Of a stretch of DNA of 64,000 nucleotides, positions 48,131 through 60,526 are shown one piece after another (positions within the stretch are counted from its first letter, which is position 1; each line of letters opens with the position of its first letter). The notes beneath the pieces are model-generated. The model saw only the letters and a program-made list of their open reading frames with translations. It searched no databases and was not told the DNA's origin. The position numbers and the translations under genes were made by a program. Source of the DNA: Collybiopsis luxurians FD-317 M1. Taxonomy: Eukaryota > Basidiomycota > Agaricomycetes > Agaricales > Omphalotaceae. The stretch covers positions 1,477,500 through 1,541,499 of the forward strand of contig KN834749.1 of assembly GCA_000827265.1 (NCBI GenBank), written 5' to 3'.

Positions 48131-49306
48131 TCAAATCCCTTTTGAGCCAAGCACCTTTTCCGTGCTTGTAACAAATCCGTAGCTCTTCAGAGATGACCCT
48201 TTCGTGAGCCCGATGACACTAGAGATACGCAGCAAAACTCACATTCCCAGCATTATAAATAACATTTTCATATCCTCCGTCGGGAGATGTAGTAGCAGTC
48301 GCATCCTCCAGGAGTATACAGTCGTATCCTTTGTAATACGCGTCGATGAAGGTTCCGAGGACGCACTACAAGCCAAAAAAGGATCAGTTTCCGCAAGGAT
48401 GAATCGAGGGTATTCGAAACCTGATCTGCGTTGACTCCAGCGAAAAGAAGGCTTTTGATTCCGTGCTCTTTGAGGAAGTTGTCGAGGAGGGTCTGGTCCC
48501 AGAGTCCGCTCATCCTGATGCCCCTGAATAGTCAATCATTGACCGACTCTCATAAATATTTACCTGTTCTTATGAATCCAAAAATCTGTTCCTTTGTCTC
48601 GCCCATGCTCGTACAGTCCTTGCAAGGGACCATACAATTCAGAGTTCTTTTCCCCTCTCATCAAGAGTTTACCAAAGTCTCCCGGAAGCCCAGACCCGAA
48701 TCCTCCGCCTCGCGGAGAGTTGTGCTTGGAGAATCCACGGATGAGGGCGGGAGGTATGGTACTGAGCTCGGCTGTAGTCAAGCCCCAGTTTCTGCCCACG
48801 ATGTAAGATCGCAAGGTGAAAAGAAAACTTCCCGACACTTACACCCAAAGAATCTTGACATTCTTCTCCCTCAAGAATGGAACAACTCTCATTAACGGAT
48901 CAACACATGCCAATCCCTTGGGATGGTTCCTGATATCCTTGTGCAAAAAGAAATTTTGCATATCAATAATCACCACCGCCGACTTCTGAGTGTCCAGACG
49001 AATAGTCCTATCGCCCGAAACTGGAACGTCTAGCTGTCCGGGAAGTAGAGTTGGAGTTATCGTAGCACCTGTCTGCAAAATATCTTGAGCGCCGGGTTCC
49101 GTCTTGGTGTCAAGGTCGATCTGTTTCTCTGCCGAAGCTTTGAGATCATGGAGGTGAGTAGAGCGCGACAAGTCAATTAGGCCATTTGGATATTCTACCC
49201 AAAAGTCGTTCGAGGTAGGATCTCCGTACTCTGTAGGTTGCAAAACCTTGGGCCGACCAGTCATTCCTAAGATCGGTGTATCGTGCAGAGGAACAGGTTC
49301 AGACAT
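48131..49306 (-). CDS. Isochorismatase-family cysteine hydrolase
   Basis: Members hydrolyse amide or ether substrates with an Asp-Lys-Cys triad. About 115 N-terminal residues (start MSEPVPLHDTPILGMTGRPK) precede the fold. VVIIDMQNFFLHK carries the Asp; the loop DFWIHKNRMSGLW carries the Lys; and GVNADQCVLGTF, assembled across an intron, carries the Cys. The insert ALIRGFSKHNSPRGGGFGSG is long for the family. The last intron leads to SYGFVTSTEKVLGSKGI. Substrate unknown. Confidence 0.82.
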
Positions 49307-49634
49307 CCGGTGGGTCTAAAAGAGCCGGTTGATGGCCTTTTATATCATATATGGAGCGCTACTCTCCCATGAGATATCTGCACAAGGAGACACGCCTGAG
49401 AGCTGAAGACTAGAAAATAGGAATCACCGGAGCGAGTTAGATCTCGCAAAAATCTCTTGGCCGTGAAACGATGCACAGGTAAGGAACTTTACCACGCTCA
49501 TTGAGCTTACAGTACTTACGCGTTTCGAGATCACCAAGTATGCTGAATGAAATCATGATACCTTGCAAGCGAGGACGTATGAGTATTCAGATAGTGAAGT
49601 ATTAGATATATAATATTAGGATTCAATCCGATTT
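49307..49634. other. Intergenic spacer
   Basis: About 330 bp: 5' flank of the isochorismatase-family gene and 3' flank of MPC1, both leftward. Nothing recognised. Confidence 0.5.
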
Positions 49635-50261
49635 CTAATGTTTCCCGGTCTTGTCATCTGCATTGACAGCCTCTGCCGCAGAAGTTTTGACGTTGTTTGC
49701 AGCATCCTGGGCGACACCCGTGAGACCTAGCTTGCGTTCACGTCCACCTCGGTTCCAATACTCGTTCCACCGGTACAGCTGGGTCGACTGTGCGGTAACA
49801 TTTGTCAGATGGCAGGCTAGAAGGAGATAATTCCGCGGTTGGACGACCCATGCTGAATGACGGGGTACCTTTAAACATTTGTATCAGAGGAGAAACGCCA
49901 GAAAAACGAACCAAAACGCGAAAATGTTGCTCTGAAGATATGAATGTTGGTAAAGTAGTATATAGAGAAAAGTGTGGACGCACGAGTAGCAAGCCAGAGC
50001 AGTGGTCATGGTGCCTGATATAACTTCTTCATCTTTGCTCAAATCGGCGAGAGCAGCTAGAGGAAGACCCCAATTTGCTAGCTGCATGTATTGTTTTAGT
50101 AAACGCATGAAATATGATTGCCTTGAATGTGACTCACTGGGCCCCAAAAGTGAGTGCCTGTTGACTAGAATGAGATGTGTAGTATTGAGCCAAGGTAGAA
50201 ACGTACTCATGAGATATTCGCGACTAGCAGGGGAACGCAACCAGGCCATGAAGGTGGACAT
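49635..50261 (-). CDS. MPC1: Mitochondrial pyruvate carrier subunit 1 (MPC1)
   Basis: Inner-membrane subunit that imports pyruvate. Assembled from six short exons: [86 protein letters not shown], then [21 protein letters not shown] and the PRNYLL helix start are the MPC1 marks. A C-terminal tail of about 30 residues (ends ADDKTGKH) lies in the matrix or intermembrane side. About 136 residues, the usual size. It is divergent from the unknown gene at 50365. Confidence 0.9.
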
Positions 50262-50364
50262 GATGGAAGTAGCAAGTGAAAAGCGGAGGAGTTGACGTAA
50301 GCAAGATTTGACGACGAGTAAATATTGTTTGCCTCATGTTTTGATAACTTGGATTTGAACCGGT

Positions 50365-51773
50365 ATGCAGCAGTTTTACAATTCTTATCCGACCCAGCCA
50401 AACTATTATAATCTACCTTATGATGGTTCTGGTCCTTATAACGGTTACACTCCTGCCTACTCACACCCTCAACCTCAACTAACATGGGGTTCCACTCCTT
50501 ACGCTCAAAATTCTGGCCTCCCGCCTCCAATGCAGCTCCAATCGGGTGCTGCGCCTCCGGTGCCCAATTCACATCGATCCAGTCATCGTAGAAGAGCCAC
50601 AATGCCCTCTCAGTCTTCTAAACCCTTAAGATCTGCCTTGAAGCAGAATGGGGCTCAGGCACCTGTCCCTTCAACTCCAGCTCCCCTACAAAGAAAGAGA
50701 GCGTTGTCCAATTCGAAAAGAGATTACTACAATATGCCAATGCCAACCACTGCGGCTGATTACACCGTTGGCTTCAACAACAACCATGTTTTTCAACTTC
50801 CCCAAGACGAATCCGGTCTGTCCCTTCACTCTCCCGTTCCTTCTCATATTTACATAACTCGTGATCAGCATACATGTTCGTATCCTTTCATGGGACAGAT
50901 GAACTCCACATCGAAAATCTTGCTCACAAAGCCATGGATGAGATACGCAGGGAAATCTTCGGCATGTGGCCAGGTAGGCTAATATTGGATGAATTGGTGA
51001 ATACCCAGTGGCGTGTCCGATTCCAGAACGCACCCTGGGCTCTTCGCGATGAGAATGTCCAATGGTCTGTTGCGCGGCCCGTCTTTCTCCGTCTTTTTTT
51101 CTTATCCCTCGGAGTAGGGCTTGGAGGATGTTGGTCAGGCTTTTCACGTTATTCGAGGAGCGGGTTCGTCTTTAGAGCGTCTTTGCTGTGTTGATGCCTA
51201 ACATTCTACATCCAGGGCTTTACGTACAACACTACCATAGACGTTGGATCTTCCGTACATTTCTCATACCCTCGCTGCAATGTTTACCAACTAATTTTAT
51301 ATTCACAGAGTCCCCGCCTGCAGTTTGTCGCTGCTCAACAGTCCCTTTGCAAGTTTTTTATTGCTACAATCACAAATAAAGGTCGGACTTTTACCATGGT
51401 TGACCCCCCGATTGAAGTCCTCCGGGACTTTACTGTTGGGCTACAATCGGCTCTTCCTGGTCACATATCCAGGAATGATCCGGATCAATTGGGAGAGACT
51501 AGTTTGCGTGTTGTAGAGCTTCGAAGGCAACATACTCACAATGGCGAGTCTAATTAATTCGTTCAGCCGACTTGACCTTACCATACATCCGCAGGCTCAG
51601 AAATCACGATCAACCAATTTCACTGCCAGCTTTTTCGAATACTCGATAACATGGGATACCAACTCTGTGCTACATTACCAATGGCACGTAGAGGCCCTCT
51701 CTCTACTCTTGGTTTTGGACCGAGACAGGAACTACTCGTTTTCAAATCGGCTAACAGCGAGCCTCTGGCTTAG
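50365..51773 (+). CDS. Conserved-hypothetical protein with Pro/Tyr-rich N-terminus
   Basis: No named domain recognised. The first exon codes a disordered Tyr/Pro/Gln/Asn-rich region (starts MQQFYNSYPTQPNYYNLPY, includes a KPLRSALK basic patch). The folded C-terminal part has the order MFVSFHGTDELHIENLAHKAMDEIR, then WRVRFQNAPWAL, then KGRTFTMVDPPIEVLRDFTVG, then the end MARRGPLSTLGFGPRQELLVFK and stop at 51771-51773. I recall this block order from repeated uncharacterised agaricomycete proteins, but give no function. Five or more introns. 103 bp separate it from divergent MPC1. Confidence 0.6.
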
Positions 51774-51876
51774 ACTCGGATTTTCTTTATGGGATCTTTC
51801 GTCGTATTTTTGTGTACTGTTCACTATTCTGTATCTATTGTATTGCTCAGGTATCTTTGTAGCCATATGTACTATA

Positions 51877-52786
<910 letters not shown>

Positions 52787-53076
52787 TGGCCGTCGGTGCA
52801 GTAAAGAAAAAAATAGAAGGGTGATACGATGTCGTATCAGTGGATGCAGACTGGAGGCTAATAATGGCAGTTTGTTGAAATGAGACCATCTTGTTTATTT
52901 CCACCTCGTTTTGTACCGAGTCCCAACTCGCAGCCGATCAAGCCGATATAAAGTGGCGCTCTGTCTGTAAATTTCCTGTGGCCACGGTATACTCTGGTCT
53001 ACGCAGTATAATACGAGTACAGACGAGGGTAGAGACACTGCTATACGTTATACTGGTCTCTCGATCCATATTCTAA

Positions 53077-56000
53077 TTACAGTACTCTCATAGAAATTGT
53101 TCCATGATCCTCGGTTTGATTTACCCATAAAAATTTCTTGGTCGTCAGAACTAAGGAATAGGGTTCTCAGCCAGGTGCAATGTCAAAAGAACAAGGAGTG
53201 CCTCACCTAGGCAATGATAAAAAGCTGCTGCTGCCACATGGCGAGTGCTAGTCAACTTCGGAACTACAACATCGAATGATATACTTTCGCTTCCATCGGG
53301 CATGGCCTGCTGTTGCATCCTGGCATACCTGTTGATTTGGTCAGCACCGGCAGCAAATGTCCAGGAAGGGAACCTCACTCGAGAAAATTGAGCGAATTGC
53401 GCTCAAGCGTCATGAGATTCATCTCCGACTTTTGAGAATCAATCTGCGTATTAGTGTTCATCGTCTGCGTGTTCATGGTTTGCGTGTCCTCGGGTTCCAC
53501 TGTTCAGGTGTTAACAAATAGAACGCATGGAATTCAGCAACACGAACCTCCGCTAAAGATAAAGTCTTCCCCAATAATCTGAGATCCTCTCATTCCAATA
53601 TCACCCGGGGAGATGCCTCGCGCCCCTGCGCTTCCAGTTTGACTGAGCGCAAGAGAACTTTCTCGTCGAGTAAAAGAACTTCCCCTCATCCTGATCTCGC
53701 CTCGATCTATGCTGATTCGATCACTTCCACCTCCGAACCGATCGACACTGGAAGACGGTCCAGCGTTATCCCAGGGGAACAAAGAGCTTCGCTGGGACAG
53801 CTCCTGCTGGCCAAGATCCAGGCTAAGGTTTCCTCCGATGTCCGAAGGAGGCCTCGATATTTGGCGGGCTTGTCCTGGCTCCTACAAAGCCGAATGAAGC
53901 CTGACCTGTATCTGATCAATACAACATACCTCGGAAGAGCGTAATATGGGCTCGACATTGCTTTCGTTGATCCACCCAACCTCGAAACTGTTCACTTTAT
54001 CTGAGATTGGACAGTAAGGACGACTTCGGTCTCCTGAAACGGCATTTGGATTACCTGCGCGTCCAATCTCTCCTTCGTTCGCTTGGTTAAATTCTTCGTT
54101 GGCGAGATCGTCCACTTGCATATTATAGTCTTCGAACTCTTCTATACTCTCCCCTACCTTCCTGCGCTTGGCAGGAGGTTCGCGTTCATCTGAGATTCGA
54201 ACATAGCATGTAGACCATGCGCCCTAACGGGAAACACTCATACCTGGGGCATCCAGGTGTATCAAACCTGTCCTTGCTTCTACCTGAACCTTGAAATTCT
54301 CCTGCCAGAAGTCGATGAGGGCAGGGGCTCCGACTGGAAGAAATCCTAAGTACTGGACATGGTATAATTTGGCTTGGAACTCATACATACTTCCTCCTGG
54401 AATGGCCCAAATCAAGTCTTCTACGTACTTCTTGCTGTCCTTCTCAGCTTGTTTGATTTCGAAATCCCGTCTCAGATCATGTTGTTTGGAAAGATACTGC
54501 GCACGAGCAATCTAGATATGGATACAGTATGTATAAGACCGGCTGTCCGACAATGAACTGCCTCCTCACCTTGAGTTCATCGTCGGTGAGTTCCGTTCTG
54601 GCATCAAGCAATAGTCTAGTTCGCTTCTGCGGTTTCTTTCTCTTGTTTGCGTCATTTCGATGATTAGTAGTGACATCTGCAAGCGGAACAGGTTCTGGTT
54701 CAGGAAGCTGTTCGTCCTGCGAGAGCAACAGCTGCGCGAAGGAATTTGCGGGGCTCGGAGGTCGAAAGATGCCGGATGCCTGCCAAGATGGAGGTGGGTT
54801 CTCTGCCCCTGGTATGATCTGGAAAACAGTCACGATTTTATCGTGGATTTAGACTCAGGCTTACCTGGTTTCGCACAGGAGTGTGTGGCGGATGAACTGA
54901 AGACATTCGATTGATGTCATGTTCAGAAGAGCCTTGTGTAGTAGCACCAAAATCGTCCCCCAATATATAATCAGTGCCAGCGCCTGTTTGCCCACTCCCG
55001 ATAGACATAGGCTCAAGAAGGGGATCGTCGAAATCCATTCGCTCCCTTTAAACCGCCATTTGAGCCTGGCTTTGCCATTGCGTTTTGAACAACATACCGA
55101 TCAGCGGTCTTGATAGGAGACGCGCCCCATCCTTCTCCGAGTTCTCTAGCAAGATCATCTCCAAGGCCAAAGTCAATACCTAGTCCTTCGTCTATTCCGG
55201 GGAACAAATTGTCTTCAAGGGCAAAAGCAGGTTCAGCTTGCGATGAGTGCTCGCCATGTCGCTGGCTTTCTTCCAATGAGGGATCAAAAGAATTGGACAG
55301 CAGATGATCGTGATGTTCTTTAAGAGTTACGAGGTCAGCCCGAACTTCTTCGGTGAAAGGCAGCGGCTTTGAATTTGTGGTATAATTCTTTTTTCTCGAT
55401 TTTTTGAGGGTAGCGGGATTGTATTCTAGGTCATCCTCGCCATCTTGTTCTTGCCTTTGAGCAGTATTTTCTAGACCCAGATGTAGCGTAACCAGAAAGA
55501 ATGGGAGGTGGGAAACATCCTACCTTCGGGGTTCAAAAAGTCGTCCCAACCCTGAATGATATGTGTAAGTGCAAGCAAATATCTTAGATAGGATGTTGCG
55601 AACGCGCCGCAATGAAAGTATCAAACTCCATGAAATATATAGCTTGAGGATCAGCAGCGATTGTAATAGCACCGGGCCTTGGAAGGTATCGTCAGTCATA
55701 ACGCGTCGTATCAGGGAGTGTTCCCTACCGAGTTTGTTGCTGGGCCATTTGGTGAGACGTATCCCTGGCCACGGGTGCTTGCATGTCTTGTACAACTTTT
55801 TTCAAGGACGATACACAGTTTGTCACGTCATTCATAAATATTTCTTGCTTAACTGATCGTGTGGTCCGATTGAGGCATCCCAGACTCGGTATTGTGGGTC
55901 GAAAACTCACTTTTATAAACACTACATGTGTCAAAAATCAGAGCACATTCGAAGTATGCTGAAAACGACCAAACACGTACCGAGCCACACCGACCATAAG

Positions 56001-56258
56001 ATTACTGGACAATCGCAGTGCAAGAGGTTCCTCAGGGTGGGCAATGAGTTCACACAGTTGAGTAATATCTGCGCTGAGGACAGATCGTCTAGGAAGTTTC
56101 TTGAATGTAGACTTGGAGCCCAGAGTAGCTGCTAGCCTTTTTGAGCCAAAAAGGAACTCAGTGTTGCGTGCGGTGTCTCATGGGATACTTGACAACGCAT
56201 ACCAAAGCAGCCCAAATCCACTATCGCGTCGAGCAAGAAGATCTGGAGAGAAAAACAT
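53077..56258 (-). CDS. REC8: Meiotic cohesin alpha-kleisin Rec8
   Basis: Holds sister chromatids in meiosis by closing the SMC ring. The start is MFFSPDLLARRDSGFGLLW; the next exon (after an intron inside the Trp codon) reads LAATLGSKSTFKKLPRRSVLSADI, and PEEPLALRLSSNLMVGVARVYK follows. That N-terminal block fits Rec8, not Rad21. The middle is acidic and disordered (PGIDEGLGIDFGLGDDL), with KKPQKRTRLLLDARTELTDDELK as the kleisin middle signature. A TQTMNTQTMNTNTQ mini-repeat is coded near 53430-53480. The C-terminal winged helix LTSTRHVAAAAFYHCLVLTT joins over a final intron and ends TISMRVL; stop TAA at 53077-53079. Confidence 0.9.
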
Positions 56259-56852
56259 GCTGATATATGCGGACGAAAGAAGCCGATGCAATACGAAGCA
56301 GAAAACTGATTTTTAAACCTGCAAGCTGTGAATACATCGATGTAAAGACTTGACCGCATTCACTCACGATGATATGGTACCAGTTATTATGTACAGTGAG
56401 TGAGAGCAAAAGTTGACACTCTGAGGGAATGGAAGGAAAGAAAGAAGGCTACTGGGCATTCAAGCCGAATTAAGCTGGAAAGCGGAGTCTGAAATGGAAT
56501 TTCCAAATTTGGCAATAACTGCGATAGATCGCTTTGACCTATCAATGTATCATCAACTGAGTCCCTTTCCAAGCCTCGATTGTGCCTCAAAGTAAGCACC
56601 GCCTATCTTTCGCTTTCCTCGTTTCTTTCGTCTAAGGTCAAATTTTGGATCATTTTCGTGTTTCTCTGTTTTACTTCACACCGGAACTTTGCACCCTCAT
56701 GTATTTTGTAGAGTTAGTCATATCCTGATTGGGCCCTCCAAAAATTGCATCAATAATTGTGCATGAAATACGAATACATACAGCAAGATATCATTTATCG
56801 TCCAAGAAAAATCTTATATATGTAACAACAATTCATGATCATTCGTTTTTTG

Positions 56853-58268
56853 TCATCCTTCAGACCAAGAGCCAGGAAGAGGGGGAACAGAGGTAGTAGA
56901 AGTTGTTCTGAAAGTCCGCGCCCGACTCCACCTCAAAGAACTTCGGGGAGTGTCCGTGGCCAAGGGAGGTCGTCGCGCTACGAAATCAGCCCCATGATTG
57001 TGTTCCGGATGGACCTCCTCCTCTGTCGTTGATTCTGACTGTTCTTGTATGTGAGATCTTTCTTCTTCAGAGTCTGACCGGAGGACCTCACTGTCAGCAC
57101 CACATTAGAATGACTGATGGGAACAAGAAGGGCAGACCTTACCTCCGTTCGGCTGCGGACTCTTGGAACGTTTCCTGTCATCGATTCCAGGGTCCGACTG
57201 GATACTGTTGGTCCTCCCCGTCCGAAGAGTTGATACTTCCGCAATCGTTTCCATTTTCGGGTGCGATCCATCCGGCTCTGTGGGAGGCGTAGCGGTCGTC
57301 GGAGCGGGTGGTGGAAGTGGCCTTTGTATTCGACGTACGCTTCGCTTCGGTTCCATATTTATTGCTGCTAAGGCTTCCTCGTAAGCAGCTGCCTAGAAAA
57401 GAAAATAAAAGAGAAAGGTCAGCATCTCTCGCGAGGGTCTCTGAATGCGAGGAATAAATTCACCCAGCCACTAGCAGAAATACTCTTACGATTAGTATCA
57501 GAATTCCCAGTGAAGAGATCTTTCATGAGATCACGGATCGTATCTTCGACTTCCCCTTCTTCAATATCATCCGGCAGAGGACTCTTCCCTCGATCCGCAG
57601 GCGAACGCAAATGCTCTCTTGCTTGGAATACCATCACTGCAGTTTCGTAGCCAAGTTTGTGAGTCTCCGCCAAGCTGAGAGTCTGTTCGCGCGCGCATAG
57701 GTTGGCGTACAGAGGTATGAGAAGGTCCTCATCGGCTTTACATTCCTGATATAGAGAGATGCGGTCCACTAATCCCAGCTCAGTCTGTTCCAGATGTCGA
57801 ACCGCTAAATTTTTCACTTCCGGAAACTTGAATCGACAAGCCAGCGTAAGAATTGTGGCCCAGTCTTCTAACTGTGCTTCCTCGTACGAGAATACTGGGT
57901 TGTAGAAGATCCACAAAAGCTCTAGGTTATACATTGTAGCTCGAAATGCGGCGGTAACTCATGGGAACAACTCACGCTGAAACTCTTCGCTTGACACGTC
58001 TAGTATCACTGGGTTGTTCAGTGAACCAACCGACGCTTGTCCAGTTGGCGGTGGTCTGGATAATAATTCTTGGAATCTTGGTGACTCTCGTTCGAAAAAA
58101 TACCGATGGACCTTGAAAAGACCAGTTCCGGCCTACATGGTTTGTCAGAGCGGAGGTTCCAGAACAACGGTTGACCACTCGAACTTGAATATATAAATCA
58201 CCGCCAGATATATAATACTTTTTGACTATGCTCAGATGCCCTCGGAGGTCCAATGACCTATCTGACAT
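56853..58268 (-). CDS. BTB/POZ domain protein of basidiomycete type
   Basis: Start MSDRSLDLRGHLSIVKKYY, then SGGDLYIQV, an intron, and KVHRYFFERESPRFQELLSRPP, the BTB fold edge. VILDVSSEEFQR, LLWIFYNPVFSYEEAQLEDW, RFKFPEVKNLAVRHLEQTEL and VDRISLYQECKADEDLLIPLY follow, the usual order in the many basidiomycete BTB proteins. The tail is Ser/Pro-rich (MEPKRSVRRIQRPLPPP, then a run ending SVPPLPGSWSEG). Function unknown; members may act as Cullin-3 adaptors or regulators. Stop TGA at 56853-56855. Confidence 0.82.
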
Positions 58269-58472
58269 TGCGATAGAGGATGAATGGCTGCGCGGAGGGG
58301 TAACGCTGGTGAGGGAAAGAATGAATGAAGGGAAGATCGAGTTGGAGAAGCTCAACTATTCTGCACGTGCAAGGACACGCTGCATGTTGTACGTAGAAAT
58401 TTCGAAACCGAATCAAGACCGAATTGGGTCAGAATTGAACGAGCTTTTCGACTGTGGCGTTCTGGGCGTGCT

Positions 58473-59002
58473 ATGCCTGGCGACAACTTACATAGCCTTC
58501 GTACTCGTCTTGCTCAAGCTCGGATGCCCTCAATGCGACTCTCAGTCTCTCATTCCAGAGATTCTGTCGTTCACATGAACATCATTCACGGGAAGATACT
58601 TGCTTTAACCTTGTGCACTACGTAATAACAGTCGGCGTCCTCCGATACACGGGACAGTTTCTATCTCAAAAGCTCAAAAGCTCAACTTACTTCGCACCCT
58701 GCTTGATCGACTCTATCGAGGCATTTTGTCGTCTCTCGCCTAACCGACTGTCGTTCGAGTCAGCGTCCTTTTCTTCTCGTACTTCCTCAAATCACAGGAA
58801 GAGCGAAATCACTTCGCCGACAAGATGAACACTTACCTAGAGCCGGCCTGCCCCAGAATTAGGTCAAAAGAAGGAAAATGAAAGTTATGTATTCAACTTT
58901 ACACGTATTGCGGCCATCAACGATTTTGCTACGTGTATCGCAAGGCTCGGTTTCGTTGAGGAATTTGCTGATAGCGAGGAGTCTGAGTACACGAACTTCT
59001 AG
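58473..59002 (+). pseudogene. Possible decayed protein gene with frame breaks
   Basis: Protein-like segments run in order but in changing frames: MPGDNLHSLRTRLAQARMPS... to HMNIIHGKILALTL, then LVHYVITVGVLRYTG to DSIEAFCRLSPNRLSFES, then VLFFSYFLKSQEERNHFADK, then PELGQKKENESYVFNFTRIA to the end FADSEESEYTNF (TAG at 59000-59002). I could not connect them with plausible GT-AG introns, because the frame changes fall inside short stretches. Either a pseudogene with at least three frameshifts or chance open frames. No family recognised. Confidence 0.35.
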
Positions 59003-59079
59003 CCTACCAATCCACTGATTGTCAGATGTTGGCTAGAAGTGCTTGAGTGCCGGAACGATTGATTTGGGTTGAACGTAAG

Positions 59080-59111
59080 AAGATTCAGACAAGATTCAGA
59101 CAAGATTCAGA
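59080..59111. repeat. 3 x 11-bp tandem repeat
   Basis: Unit AAGATTCAGAC, about three copies, in the noncoding stretch between the BTB and NDUFS6 genes. The third copy is cut at its last base. Confidence 0.8.
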
Positions 59112-59239
59112 GAGAAGGTAGGTCAAAGAGTGTGGTGCAAGGTCAAGCAGTCCAGCCTAAGTTGGGGTCACATTAGGTGGAAAGTACTTACGGTCATTCG
59201 AATATAAGTGAGCTGAACGGTATTACGTACGGTGTGAGA

Positions 59240-59320
59240 ATGTTTACTTTGACGTCCAGAGTTCTTCCAACCTCAGCACTTCAGTCTCGAGCTCCGACGA
59301 GGCGCTCAGTGCGGGGTCTG
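59240..59320 (+). CDS. Candidate first exon with mitochondrial leader
   Basis: ATG at 59240 opens MFTLTSRVLPTSALQSRAP and then TRRSVRGL before a good GTAAGC donor. The leader is Arg/Ser/Thr/Leu-rich with no acidic residue, as in mitochondrial presequences. No continuation could be confirmed: a possible next exon near 59563 codes AILLLFYWLKATREDG. Low confidence; may be part of a small respiratory-chain protein or a remnant. Confidence 0.2.
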
Positions 59321-60526
59321 GTAAGCATTTTCTAACCGGATACTCAGTTCATATGCATCAGACTGTATGATGATCGCTGTCCCTTTTTTTTTTTTGTCTT
59401 TTTGCATCCAGTAGTGCTCGTGGGTATTTTCATCTCTAGAAAAGAACAATTACCCAATACATTGCACAATTGTTATCTAGTGCCGCCCTAAGCAGAAGGT
59501 CATGGCACGAACACTTGGGCCCGTAGCCGCCTGACAGTGTCTTTTTGTCTTGCGGTCCGTAGGCCATCTTATTGTTATTCTACTGGTTAAAAGCTACTAG
59601 GGAGGATGGCTCGAACTTCGCCCCAATTCCCAGCAAATCTGCCAGACTTCAACAGTGTATTTCGATTACTGCTATCATGACTCCAGTCACTGTCTTCTCC
59701 GTTGGGTCGTCAGAAACATTCACTTTACTGTCCTCGGTTTGGACGTTCTCTTCGAATTCAAATGCAGAGCATGCACACGAGGAAGAATCTTCAAGTCTTC
59801 CCGTTGACGCAGAAAACTCTTCTGCCTGCAATAGTTGGTGCACCATCTCATAATGGAATATTTGCACTTTGCGCTACCTAATATCTCCTAATGTTTGTGC
59901 AATTTTGATGACCCCTTGCGGACGAGCGAAACTGACGTTAGCGCTTTTGGTTGTTTTCTAGGACGTCGACGTCTGCTATCGCTTCCTCATGGCATTCCTC
60001 GCCAGGGAAGAATCTTACGTTTCATGACCGAAACATACGTGCGCTCATGCCAAAGGTGGACCTTGGAAATTATTCATGCGTCGATCGCACCTACGGAATC
60101 AACCTCACAACTCTCGAGTCGCCCTTTGGGCGCAATATACCCGGTATCTTATGAACCCGATACCCATTCTACATACTTTGTTTCTAGTTGCACAGTCACC
60201 GGATGTTACTCTCATTCACTTCATTCCGTTTTTAAACTCTCTACGAGTAGCCACTCACCTTCATTATTGTTACGATATTTCACTGGACTGCATATTGATG
60301 TACATTCTATAATTATATCTAAGTATTAATTTTTATGATTTTTTCATCCGCAATTCAGTTGTTCAGTCAATCAGAAAATTGCAAGTTAGCTAGAGCAAAC
60401 AAAGATGAATTGACGGAGAAGTATAATGTTCGCGCTGTGGCACGAAAATGGAAGTTGGTTTACGGCTTTGGCCGACGTTTCGGAGTTTACTAAATTTGGA
60501 TTGGATTTTGGATTTTGACCACCATC

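Larger units (their letters stand above)
58269..60526. other. Gene-poor stretch between BTB and NDUFS6 genes
   Basis: 2.26 kb with no intact recognised gene. It holds the possible gene remnant (58473-59002), a tandem repeat (59080-59111), a candidate mitochondrial-leader exon (59240-59320), a poly-T run near 59384, and open frames at 59572-59853 and 59895-60329 without familiar protein features. Confidence 0.5.

Noticed and set aside
50341..50365. GGTTCAAATCC (minus strand) resembling a tRNA B box
   Set aside because: The flanking bases do not form a T-arm stem, and no A box or acceptor stem lies at the right distance.
59895..60329. Rightward 144-codon frame
   Set aside because: Several frames are open at once here and none shows conserved blocks; read as chance.
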